Positions 13,040 through 24,261 of a DNA stretch of 64,000 nt are shown one piece after another. The notes under the pieces are model-generated. The model did not search any database. It was not told where the DNA came from and saw only the letters and a program-made list of their open reading frames with translations. Numbering within the stretch: position 1 is the stretch's first letter; every line of letters begins with the position of its first letter. Position numbers and translations under genes: made by a program. Origin of the DNA: Carnegiea gigantea (lineage: Eukaryota > Streptophyta > Magnoliopsida > Caryophyllales > Cactaceae); assembly GCA_029747015.1 (NCBI GenBank), contig JAKOGI010000008.1:402501-466500 (forward strand), given 5' to 3'.

Positions 13040-13625
13040 CGCCTTTAGAGTGAGAAAAGCAAAAGCTCTTGTTGACGAATCTCGTCAAGCACAGGACAAG
13101 CTCACGGTACCTCAAACTTTGACTGCGCCAAGCTGGGGGACTGGGGGGTTGGATGGGGTGTTGTTATCATAAGTTCTAAGGGTAGTTTGCTTTGGTCGAT
13201 GGCGCAGCAGGGATTCGGATTCTGTGGACCTGAATACGAAGAACGAAGAGCGTGTTTACTCATGTAAGGAGGCCATGCAAAGAGGGGTGCAACAGATACT
13301 GGTAGAGGGGGACTACTCCAGTCTGATTGCAAAGTTGAAGAAGTGTTGCCCGAACAACGAACTGGGGTTACTCATAAACCATATTCTGTAGGTTATTAGT
13401 CAGTTCTAGTTTTATGACTTTGCTTTTGTTAAGAGGGAAGGGAATACAGTGGGGAACACTCTAGCCCATCTCCAACCCTTCGACCTATCTAGTCGACGGT
13501 GGGAGGGTGATGGTCCGGAGGAGGTGCTTCATCTCGTAGTTCAGGACTTGTGCATGGATCATGATCATTCAGAGTAATACAATTTCCCTCCCTTTTTTCT
13601 ATCCCCCCCCCCCCCAAAAAAAAAA
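13040..13625 (+). pseudogene. L1 retrotransposon 3' fragment (RNase H domain)
   Basis: Plus-strand sequence with frame breaks matches the RNase H-like (RVT_3) C-terminus typical of plant L1 elements. Recognisable pieces are CKEAMQRGVQQILVEGD, LIAKLKKCCPNNELG and FVKREGNTVGNTLAHLQPF, with an interrupting stop near 13276. The fragment ends in a C13 run (13603-13615) followed by A10 (13616-13625), consistent with a 3' tail. It is non-functional. No clear target-site duplication was found. Confidence 0.7.
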
Positions 13626-14077
13626 TTCTTTGTGTTGTCAACTAAAGAAGGTATATTACAAATGCGTTAAAAATAGACCAACAAGAAGGTAAAATACAGT
13701 CATTTCCCCCTCCGCCCTTCCCTTCGGTCCCTCCCGATTCCACCCCATTTTGATATCCTATGGTTTACCATTTTAGTATCTCGATTAAGTCTTCTTCTAA
13801 GGTCATGCTTGGTGATTTTCATATCCACCCATAAAAATGCATCTACTTTCACATTTGACACAATAGATTAGATTACAGTTTACACAATGCAATTAAATAC
13901 GTTCGTTGCTCATATTAACTATATTAATATTATAATACTTATTCAAAATTTATCAATAATAACCAATTTACTTTAAAGTGTGTTGCAAGGCAATTAACTG
14001 TTAACATGCTAGTGTGGTTAGTATTTCCAACAAGTTTAGAATCTTTGTAGATAGAACCAATCATTAGTTACCAACCA

Positions 14078-15139
14078 CAGTGGCGAAGCCAGAAAAATCG
14101 AATAGGGGTGTCGAAATTAATAGTACACAATATAAAATTTAACAATAGTCATAAACTGAAATTAAACAACGATTACATTGCATCTAATCTAATTGTCCTC
14201 GATGAGATTTCATATTTTGAAAGCGATGCAAAATATCATTAGTAGATATACTTTCAAACAAATCATCCTCAAAATAAGTAATAACAGTATCATTCAAAAA
14301 CTCATATGAGATTCGGTTGCATAAGTTGGTCTTGATATACTTCATTGAAGAGAACACTCTTTCAACTGTTGCTGTAGAAACTGGTAGAATCAATGTCAAC
14401 TTCAACAATTAGTACACGTGAGGAAAACTCAAATGCTTCTTTTTTTTAAATCATTCTTATAGAGAGCTCACCAACTCCATTTAAGTAAGAGAATCTCTCA
14501 TCATCACGAATGTTATCGATGTAAGTGTCCAACTCAAAACCAATGACCTCAATGCCTAAATCATCAAAATCATCTGGATGCAGTCGAGTCATCCTAATTG
14601 AAGAATCAAGTAAAAGAAAAGCTCACAAATTTGAAGAGAGAGTTGAGAACTTGAGTTGAAGACTTGAGGTGGTCGTGCACGGTGCACGGACTCACCGGTG
14701 AGCAGAAGCCGCTAGGACTAGGTGGTGGCATGGTGGATCGGACCGTGGTCTGGTGGTTGAGACTTGAGAGTGTGCCATGGCCCGTGGCCGTGGGTTAGGA
14801 TTTGGGTGGCGTTTGGTGTAATGCTCTGCTGGGTTCTGGGTAGCGTGGTCTGCTGCTGGGTTTCGACTTTTGAACAAAACAGAGGCTAGAAGAGATCAAG
14901 TGGGCTTTAAAAAAAAGTGGAGAAAAAAAACGAAGAAAGGGCAATGAAGAGGTTCAAACCCACGACATCAACCTTCACATATAAGCTCCTAGACCGCTGA
15001 AGCAAGATACATTTCATGTATCATTCCCACACATTTAATATATATAGCTAATTTTCGTTTTTATTTTCAGACGTATATTAATTTTTTTTTTGGAGGGGTG
15101 TCGGCTGACCCCACTGACCCCACGCTGACTTCGCCCCTG
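14078..15139 (-). mobile_element. hAT transposon, degenerate, with 8-bp target duplication
   Basis: The left terminus CAGTGGCGAAGCCAG and the reverse complement of the right terminus, CAGGGGCGAAGTCAG, form terminal inverted repeats. The flanks ACCAACCA at 14070-14077 and 15140-15147 are identical 8-bp duplications, the signature of hAT insertion. At 1062 bp it is far shorter than an autonomous element and keeps only a broken transposase C-terminus on the minus strand. Confidence 0.92.
14184..14620 (-). pseudogene. hAT transposase C-terminal remnant
   Basis: The minus strand encodes the hAT dimerisation region: LKLTLILPVSTATVERVFSS followed by MKYIKTNLCNRI. Upstream in the same direction is FELDTYIDNIRDDERFSYLN, as in TTF/zinc-finger MYM-like hAT transposases. 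Stop codons and a frame break near 14405-14450 interrupt it, and no catalytic domain is present, so it cannot encode an active transposase. Confidence 0.85.
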
Positions 15140-15147
15140 ACCAACCA

Positions 15148-15570
15148 TGGGGTGAATGAAATCCAATACATAAATCGGTTAATAAAAGAATAAAAAAAGC
15201 TTTTATTGTGTCGCTTAAGTTATGTAGGAATTCCTGAACCTAAGAGTTAAGAAGAATAAGTTCTTTATTACCCATAATAGAATACCCACTTAGAATAAGG
15301 AAATAGATTATATTTGTTGAGAAGTGCAAAATCATATGGATACAATCCTCATTGTGCATCTTGATCAATTGAATCGTTTCATTGTGGATTCCTATACGAA
15401 GCTTTTGTAGATGTGTTTCCAGGTATCTCTTGATTTCGTCCAACAAACGGAGCTCCTCTAATTAGATGAATTTTTCTAGAAGACTCGTTTATTGAATATC
15501 ATTCAAAAGAGTTTCAAATTGCTTTATATTCCACTAATTAGTAACCTAAGATTCCAGACTTTTTTGAAAT
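15148..15570. other. Spacer sequence unique to copy B
   Basis: About 420 bp right of the hAT element has no counterpart in copy A, so it probably belongs to another old insertion into which the hAT element later jumped. No termini or coding sequence were recognised. Confidence 0.35.
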
Positions 15571-16284
15571 GATAAATGCAACCAATGTTCTAAATGAGCT
15601 ATTTTCTCCCTTTCTTTTGAAGATATGGATGAATTAAGTTAATTTGCTTTGTATCACTTATGTGACCAATGATTTTCGTTTTTAAGCATATAGTGGGTTT
15701 AATTTGATTTATTCATGTATTATTTACCTATTTGAATTATTATCACACCATTTTCTATTTTGAAATGTCGTTCTTTAAATTTTCAATTACCTTTTTAAAA
15801 GGTTGAACAATTCTCAAATTTAAATAAAATGTTACACACACATATTGAATTTATACTCATAAATAGTAATTTATGGGATAAGAAAAATATTTATAGTGAA
15901 AAAATGACTGAACTAGATGAATTTTCAAACCTATGGCATGTTATTTTTGACCTGTCAGCTTTACTTGTTATGATCATTTAGTAACATTCAGTACAATTCA
16001 ACGTTATTAAGTACTTGTCACAAATACCAAATTACATTTTCTTCAACTATTCATGATGTTTTATCATGCTTCAACACGACTCAATATGTTTCAACCTGTG
16101 TTCAGTAATAAACGCAAATGAGTACTTTTTTGTATGTCAAAAAGAATATGCACTTAATTTTTTTTCTTGTTATGTACTGCATAAGTATTAATATGCACCA
16201 TATATATGCACATACGTACACAAACACATAATTTCAAACTTACTCACAAATATTTGAATTAGTTTGAACTTAAAGAAAACACCA

Positions 16285-16611
16285 CAGTAGTGAGCCAAAA
16301 TTTTGGCTCATTAGTGGAGACCTACTCCCTCCACTTATTCTCATGAGCCAATTTTTAGTTTCTAAGTTTTCCACCATGCAAGACTCACAATTTTAGCTTA
16401 TCAAATTAAAAAAAAAAAAAAAACCATGAACCCATTTTACACCATACATCTTTATTTTTAGAATAAAAAAGAAAAACCAACGAAAATTTAAAAAAACAAA
16501 AAAGCAAGGAAAAATGGGCGTGCAGCTCATCGAGGGGAGCCATTCGTGCGCTCACTTGCTGTAAATTGTGCGAGCAGCTCGGCTCCTTTCCCGAGGCGTG
16601 CAGCCGCGCTG
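16285..16611. mobile_element. Partial copy of the 16621-17422 element family
   Basis: The stretch begins near GTGAGCCAAAATTTTGGCTC. It parallels the left part of the neighbouring element: a GAGCCA/GAGCTA motif, a CTCCCTCCAC versus CCCCTCTGCAAC block, CATGAACCCATT, and AAAGCAAGGA. It appears to be a diverged, right-truncated relative lying directly beside the complete copy. Confidence 0.5.
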
Positions 16612-16620
16612 CATATGTTT

Positions 16621-17422
16621 TAAGAGCAAATACAATGATGAGCTAAAAATTTCACTCATATGTGGACAACTATCCCCTCTGCAACATCCTATAAGTTAAT
16701 TTGTTGGCTCGAGTTTTCATCCCCATAATACAAGTTTCACAATTTTGATTCTCAAATCAAATAATACCCATGAACCCATTATACAATACGCAGCTTTCTT
16801 TTTTAAAAAATAAAAGAAAAACTAATTGATTATTTTTTTAAAAAAGCAAGGAGAAAAGACTTATGACTTATGAGCTAGCTTGCTACTCCGAACCTTCCTT
16901 GCAAGCCGCTCGCAAGCTCGTTGCACTGCAACATGTGCGAGCCGCTCAGATCATTTCCCAAGACAAGCGAGCCAAGTTCTTTTGAGGCGTAGTATGTATT
17001 CTAAAATAGGTGGACAACTGAGCTGTGAGCACTGTCCACGGTGCGTAAGAGCACCTCAAACGGAAGTTAATTTTGGGCTCGCCCGCCTTGGTGCAAGAGC
17101 CGAGCGGCTCACTACTCCTCTAATGGCAAGGCGCTCGCGGGCCAACTCGTGACCGTGAGCCAGCTCACGCCTTATTTTTCTTACATTTTTTATTTTTTAA
17201 AAAATTTTAATTGGTTTTTCTTTTTTTTGGGATATTAAAAAGAAGGTTGTGTATTATAGAGTGGATCCATGAGTACTATTTTATTTGGTGAGGCAAAATG
17301 GTGATCCTTGCATTGGAGATAGAGATAATTGTGAGCTAAAAGGTTGGCTTACAAGCCGATGTGGTAGAGGTAGGCCCCAACTGATGAGCAAAAAAATTGG
17401 CTCACCACTGGTAATGCTCTAA
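16621..17422. mobile_element. Mutator-like non-autonomous element with 9-bp target duplication
   Basis: CATATGTTT occurs at 16612-16620 and again at 17423-17431, immediately bordering an 802-bp insert. The termini are inverted: TAAGAGCAAATACAATGATG on the left, and TTAGAGCATTACCAGTGGTG as the reverse complement of the right. A 9-bp duplication is typical of the Mutator superfamily, so this is best called a MULE-type MITE. The interior has no convincing transposase. Confidence 0.75.
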
Positions 17423-17485
17423 CATATGTTTACAGTTATTAAAAGAAAAAAACATTACACATGTCTTCAAAAGTGGAACAAATAA

Positions 17486-19230
17486 GGTTGTAGCCCAAGC
17501 AATCCCTTCTTATGCGATGAGTATTTTCAAGTTACTTAAGGATATTTGTGGCTCTATTCAATCGGTGATTAACAAGTTCTGGTGGAATCATGGTACGAAC
17601 CACAGGAAGATTTACTGAGTTAGCAGTGCCCATTTATGCAGGTGAAAGGAGGACGGGGGACTTGGCTTTAGGGACTTAAAGGCTTGTGATGACGCTTTAC
17701 TTGCGAAGAAGTTTGGAGGTTAGTGCATGATTGCTCGACCCTGAGTTATAGAATCTTGAAAGCACGGTATTTCCCCGAGTGTGACATTCTGGAGGCCAGC
17801 TTGGGGACCAAACCAAGCTATACATGGCGCAGCCTATGGGAGGGGTTTTTAACCTGGTATACAAGGGGTCAAGATGGATAATCAGTAATGGAGAGTCGGT
17901 TCACATCGGACGTTCTCGTTGGCTGCCTCGGCCCTATTCATTCAAGCCTATTATATTAGGGGAGCCTTCTTATGCAGATCAATTGGTCTCTGCGCTAATT
18001 TGTAAAGAGGCGGATACTTGGCGTGAGGAGTTGGTGTGTAGGGTACTACCCATCGACGCATAAATGGTTCTCTAGCTCCCTTTGTGCACCTCTTGGCCTT
18101 CGGATAAACTGATATGGCACTTCGTGGCTAATGGTCTGTTCTCAGTTCGGTCGGCCTATCATCTTGCTTGGTCCCTGAAATTGTCGAGTATGGCTTCAAG
18201 CAGCTTCCATGGTACCAAAGACTTTTGGCGTTTGGTTTGGGGGCTGAATGTCCCGGCACGTATCAAGTTATTTACGTGGAGAGGGGGGGTGTCAGCACTA
18301 CCTACTAGGAAGAATCTTGGTCGAAGGCTTCCAAACTTCTCAATGTCTTGTGGCGTATGCGGGGCCATGCAAGTCGGACCTTCGCTCTTTGCTTTATTGT
18401 CCCATGGCAATGGAGATCTGGAGCAGTTCTGACTTTGCGTGAAGCTTTGGGAAGGGGAATTTCCTTCAGTGATGGACTGTTTGCTGTTGGCCAGGGATTT
18501 TCTAGACAATGATGAGTTGGGGGAGTTCGTAGCTATCCTCTGGGAATATTGGAATTCTCGTAACAAATTTCTGTCTGGAACACGTCGCATTAACTTGCAT
18601 CATGTAGGAAAGCGGGCTCGAGCGTTTGTACACAATTATAGGAAGGTGCAGATGGACTCAATATTGGCCTCGAAGTGTGAGACTGCATGCTCGGATCGGA
18701 AGCCCCCGGATGCTGGGTACTTGAAGCTCAACGTGGATGCGGGCAGACTGGAGGAGGGGAACTTCGGTTGGGGCTTTGTGTTGAGAGACCACTTGGGCGG
18801 TATAGTAATGGCAGGGAGCTGTCAAGGGATGGGATTTCAGGGTGCTGAACTGGAAGAAACTCGAGCTTGCCTGTTTGCTCTAAATCAAGTCCAGCGACAT
18901 GGCCATGACCGATTGATCGTGGAGAGCGATTGTCTGTCACTAGTCTCTAAGTTGAGGAAGAAGGAAGCTCCGAACAATTCTCTTGGGTTTTTTATTTCAG
19001 ACATATTTCAGCTTGTTTTCTCTTTTCAGTTTATTTCTTTTGTGCAAGTTAAGCGGGGGTAATTCAGTTGCGCATGAGTTAGCCCACTTGCAACCTTTTG
19101 TCTCTCACGAGATGATATAATTGGGAGGGGTGCCAGATGATATCTACAATCTGGCCGGTAGGGAGATGTGTAATTTTATTGAAAAGTCGTTAATATAATC
19201 CCCTACCCCTATTTCTTCCCAACAAAAAAA
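17486..19230 (+). mobile_element. 5'-truncated L1 (LINE) insertion, degenerate
   Basis: The insert ends in a short A-run and is bordered by AAAAGTGGAACAAATAA (17469-17485) and AAAAGTGGGACAAATAA (19231-19247), a 17-bp target-site duplication with one mismatch. Inside, the plus strand encodes, with stops and frameshifts, the end of a plant L1 reverse transcriptase (IPSYAMSIFKLL, INKFWWNH), a zinc-binding RVT segment (GLFSVRSAYHLAW, FWRLVWGLNVPARIKLFTWR) and an RNase H domain (GYLKLNVDAG, FGWGFVLRDHLGGIV, RLIVESDCLSLVSKL). The endonuclease and catalytic RT core are absent through 5' truncation, so it is dead. Confidence 0.9.
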
Positions 19231-19522
19231 AAAAGTGGGACAAATAAATTAAAAAAAAAGAAAGAGAAAGGATTTTTGACAAGAATGAAAGGGGGAAAAG
19301 ATTTTCTTTTTTATATCAGTAAACATTCCCGCTGTCAACGGAAGAAGTTATTTAGAATACAGAGTACAGACGCAACAAGAACAGACGAACGACAGGCAGG
19401 AGGAGAGACCACTGACAGTCACTTCTCTCTCTCCGTCACGCTTCCCTCCGATTGCACCCCCTTTCTCTCTCCTAGGGTTTTCCATTTCAATCTCCCGATT
19501 GAGTGTTCTTCCGTGCTCATCC

Positions 19523-22500
19523 ATGGCGATTTTCAGATGCACCCCCGGAGATGTATCCGCTTTCAAACTGTTGCTCTTGTTAACAATCATGTACGGTTTG
19601 ATGTCGTTCTTAGTCTACTCTGTCATTCATATGAAGTTCATCAAGCCCCTCGATGTCGACGCTCCTCTTGACAGATTCTCAGAAGGCAGGGCTATCGAAC
19701 ACCTTCGAGTTTTGTCCAAAGATATCGATGGCCGCCATGTGAGTTTTTCGCGGTTTTTTTTTTTCTGGTTTATTTGTTTTGCATTAGTCAGTGTTTATTG
19801 TTGTGATTATAACGGTGTAATTGGTAGGAGGGGCGTCCAGGTTTGAAACAAGCTGCTGATTACATAAAGAGGCAGCTGGAATTGTTGAAGGATCGAGCGA
19901 ATTCAAACTTTAGGTTAGTTATGTGCATATTAAATTGTTTTTTTTTTTTTTTTCGGGGGTACATTTTAATAAACGAGTAAAGTATGCATTCCACTTTGGG
20001 GTGCAGGACGGTTCTGTATCAATTGCCTTAATTTGTTTATTGCTGGAATGAGAAATGTGCATTGTTAATCATATAAATATTTCCTTTGTTGCAAGAATGA
20101 TTACTGGATTATATTTCGCCTTTTGTTGGAGTACTGGTTATGGTGCTATTGATAGTTGACATGAGTTCTGTTTGGAAGCCTCAATATTTTTCTCCTTCTA
20201 TAGGCCAGGATGGGTAATAGGAAAGAATGAAACAAACGTAGATGGAGCTACATGACTGTAAAGGAAAAAACCCTCAAAGGAGAAGGGGGAAGACGCAGAG
20301 CCTTATAGTTTTGATGGGCACTGGAAGTATATCAACGACAAGGTGCCAAGTTTTCGTCCTGCTAGCCATGATCAGGGGCTCGGATTCGAGGTTTATTAAC
20401 CAAATTAGGTGGCCTAAAACTGATATTTTCACATTAGACTAGCCTTTTTCTTTGTTTGTTTTTGATCTAGACTTTTTAGCACAGAGGAATTTATTCATTA
20501 CGAATGACTTATAGTCAATACTTAGTAGATTCTAAATGCTCTTTGCAAATGAAACACTTACCGACCAATCACCTTCAACTCTTCTACAAATCAACACATG
20601 TGAAAGTTTTACCTCGTGTTGCTTCTAGAACAAAAAGACATCCTCATAGGAGCAGGAAACTCCAAAGGTATCTTTGATTCAAGATTGTAGGACATGGCCA
20701 AGGAATGATTTATTATATTCTAGTACTTATCCAAGCAACACATCATCTTCTAGTAGTAACCATCAACCGCTCAAGTTTTCACCAAAAAAAAGTTGAGTTT
20801 TAAAAAACAAAAAAGAAGTGTCCTCTTATTGGTTGCATCACTTTCGTGCATTGGTAAACCGCAATTCCTGGGGCTGTCCTGGAAGTTCACACCCTGAACA
20901 GTCATATAGAACTTTGTAATCGTGCTCTGAAGTCTGAACATTATTTTTCTCCTATAAGGATAACAAATATTATATCGAGAACACTTACTTTTTTATTTCC
21001 TTAATTGGCCTTTGCTAATTCAAACAAATTCATGTTTTAGACATACACTTGAGGGTTTCCAGGACAATCAATGTGTGATGTACAATAGAATTTCCTTTTG
21101 TTTCCACCTGGGTGATTTTGTGGCCAAAATATTATTTTGCAGGATCGAGGTTGAGGAAAGTGTAGTTAATGGGTCATTCAACATGAAGTTTTTAAGTCGT
21201 AGCATATCTTTGGCTTATAGGGCTCACACCAATGTTCTCATGAGGTATATTAGTTTTCAATGTTGGTCTAATGTTCACTATATCCAATAATGCAAATAAC
21301 CAATCCTTGTAAGTTCTCCCTGTTTCTGGTTCCAGAATATCATCAGTAGATTCAAGTGAATCTGATGCTTCAGTAATGGTAAATGCTCATTTCGATAGTA
21401 CTCTTGGCTCCCCTGGAGCTGCTGACTGTGGTTCTTGTGTTGGTATGTAGTTTTGGATCTTTTGCTCCTTAAAACCATTTTATTAACTGTAGTATGTTGT
21501 GGCAGTTTTCCAGCGGAATTTATTATTATTTTTTATATTGCTGATATTTGTAGCCTCAATGCTGGAACTTGCAAGACTGATCATCGATTCTGGTTGGATT
21601 CCCCCTCGGCCAATCATATTTCTTTTCAATGGTGCTGAAGAACTGTTCATGCTGGTATGCACTATATGGTCATTGAGATTGCTTCTCCTGATTTTACAGC
21701 ACCTTCTTGCCTAGCAATCTTGCTGCAAATGTTGCAGGTGATAGTTTCACATTTGCAATGCTCTCGAATCGAGAAGCAGTTGTATAACTAGTGTAATATG
21801 ACAGACATTGTATGGCTGCAATATCATTGTAATGCAATGCCATCCGTGCCTATTCTCATTGTGCAAGTACTGTGCTAAACCATCAAGGTTCTTCTTTGAC
21901 TTTCATGGAACTGGTCCAGGGTTCACACGGCTTTATTACCACTCATAAATGGCGTGACACCGTTGGAGCTTTTATAAACATAGAAGCGTCAGGAAGTAGT
22001 GGCCCTGGTAAGATACTGTTTGGGGCTAAGTACCACTTATTATTACCGCTTATTGTTGTTTAACCTACACTGAGTCTACTACCACTTGGTTTGTAATGAT
22101 GTGTCTTTAGATTTAGTATGCCAATCTGGACCTGGATCCTGGCCGTCTCTTGTGTATGCTCAGTCAGCTCTGTATCCTATGGCCCAGAGTAGTGCTGAGG
22201 TAAGGCCAACACTTTGCTTTTGTTTATACAACCTTTTTTACTTTCTGTTAATACTTATCCCTTTTGGTTGGTCTTTCTGTGAGGAAAAAAATTACGTAAT
22301 GCAGTTTTTATGTTAGTGAAATTGATCTGCACTATAAAAAGATTCAGTTACAATAGGTTTGGTGGCGTCGCATAGAGCTTGTTGTGAAGGAATTAGCTTG
22401 GTTTGATTGTGTCTAAATTGGGTTTTCATGTAGACTGAAGCTGATGTAATATTGTATCGCACTTGCTGCAGGATGTTTTCGGTATTATCCCTGGTGACAC

Positions 22501-24215
22501 AGATTACAGAATATTTGCCCAAGATTATGGCAACATACCTGGACTTGACATAATATTTCTTCTTGGTGGATACTACTATCACACTTCCTATGATACACTT
22601 GAGAGATTATTGTATGGATTAGAAAATTGCTACCTTGGTGCATATTTCCTTTTTTTGTGATGGTGAATTTATTTTGACCATACACTGCCTCTTAATTCCT
22701 CTGAGTTTCAACAATTAGACCTGGGAGCATACAAGCACGTGGAGACAATTTGTTTGGTGTAGTGAAGGCCTTTGCTACTAATTCTATGTTAAGGAATGCA
22801 ACTGAACGACAACATCTTGCATCTACTGCTAAAGGACCTGATAATGAACGGGCAGCTTTCTTTGATTACTTAACATGGTTCATGGTATACACTAGAAATC
22901 ACTTTTCTTGAATTTTATTTTATTTTATTTTTTCTGTTGAGCTCTTTAGAATTCTACTTAGTATGGGGAAGGGAAGATGTCTCTTTCTGACAAGTGTCCT
23001 TATCGTTTTACTAATTATTTGTTAGGTCTATTACCCAAGAAGGGTTGCTGTTGTGCTTCACAGTCTTCCAGTAGTTATCTTTCTTGTTCTCCCGATTATC
23101 TTACGTCTGGCGGATTTTGGAGTTAGTTCTTGTTGTGCAACCTTATTTGACTTTTTGAAAGGTAAATGACTGCAAAGTGTTCTAAAATTTCATTTTCATT
23201 TAAAGTGTTCTATGAATATGGTGCTGTCTATAATGATCCTTATCGTTAGTCATCTGTCTTCTGCCAAACACACAAATTTCAGAGATGATTTAGTCCACAG
23301 TTTGGGTGATTGTTTTGTATTTTGTAGGAATGCTTCTCCATTTCATTGCAATCATACTAGCGATCATTGTCCCTGTGATCTTTGCTGTTTCAAGACTGTT
23401 ATTCTCCAGTCACGCAATGAACTGGTAGGAGCTTAATTCTTTCTGATTTACTGTGCAAGAACTCACAAATCAGCAAATATATCCTCCTATCAACCTGAAT
23501 TATGATTCTTGATAGTACACATAGGTCCTCAATGAGCGAAACTCTACCCTGGAACAAGTTTGCTAAATTAGCTGGACTATGGTGTTATATTTACTAAATG
23601 ATGGAAGGTCTGTTTGCATGTCAGTAAATATGGAAGGGCACTAGCAACATCCTATAGACCCCTTTCCTACTTTGTTTGTTCATTTGAGAACACTTCCAAT
23701 TAAGGGGCTGGGGATAATTAGTAGAGCGTATTCTTAAGAAGTTGGTGCCCGGACATGTTCTGGTTGTCCTAGTGCTGTAGTGTGTGGATCTTAAACAAGT
23801 GAGGAGAAAAAGGGACCCGCCTCTTTTTTTGGGGGCGGGGGGGCACTGGCCCGCTGAGTACTGTGTTATGTTGTGGTGTCAATGTTGAGAAGTCTTTATA
23901 GATTTTGATTTTTGTAAGGACCATAAGAGTGCCCCCCCCCCCCCAAAAAACCCAACCCAAAAAGGGAAGAAAGAGGGAAAAGCGAACCCACTTTTTTAAA
24001 TTTTAGTTTGTTCCATTTTTATTTATTTATTCATTTTTGGATGGAGTTGGTGATTTCTTACGTTGCAGGTTTGCTCATCCTTACTTGGCTTTCATGATGT
24101 TCGTCCCTGGCTCTGTTGTTGGTCTGCTAATCCCCAGATATATCTGGAGACATTTTCATCTTTCCCAAGATATTTCCATTCAGAAAATGTCAAGCGAGGT
24201 GTTCTTTCATCTCCC

Positions 24216-24261
<46 letters not shown>

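Larger units (their letters stand above)
13850..19260. repeat. Tandem duplication, copy B (interrupted by insertions)
   Basis: This is the second copy of the block at 12120-12990. It is split by a hAT element (14078-15139), roughly 450 bp of further unshared sequence around it, Mutator-like sequence (about 16285-17422) and an L1 (17486-19230). Removing these restores continuity with copy A. Confidence 0.7.

Noticed and set aside
12731..13172. Overlapping open frames on both strands
   Set aside because: They are low-complexity Lys/Phe-rich translations of AT-rich DNA.
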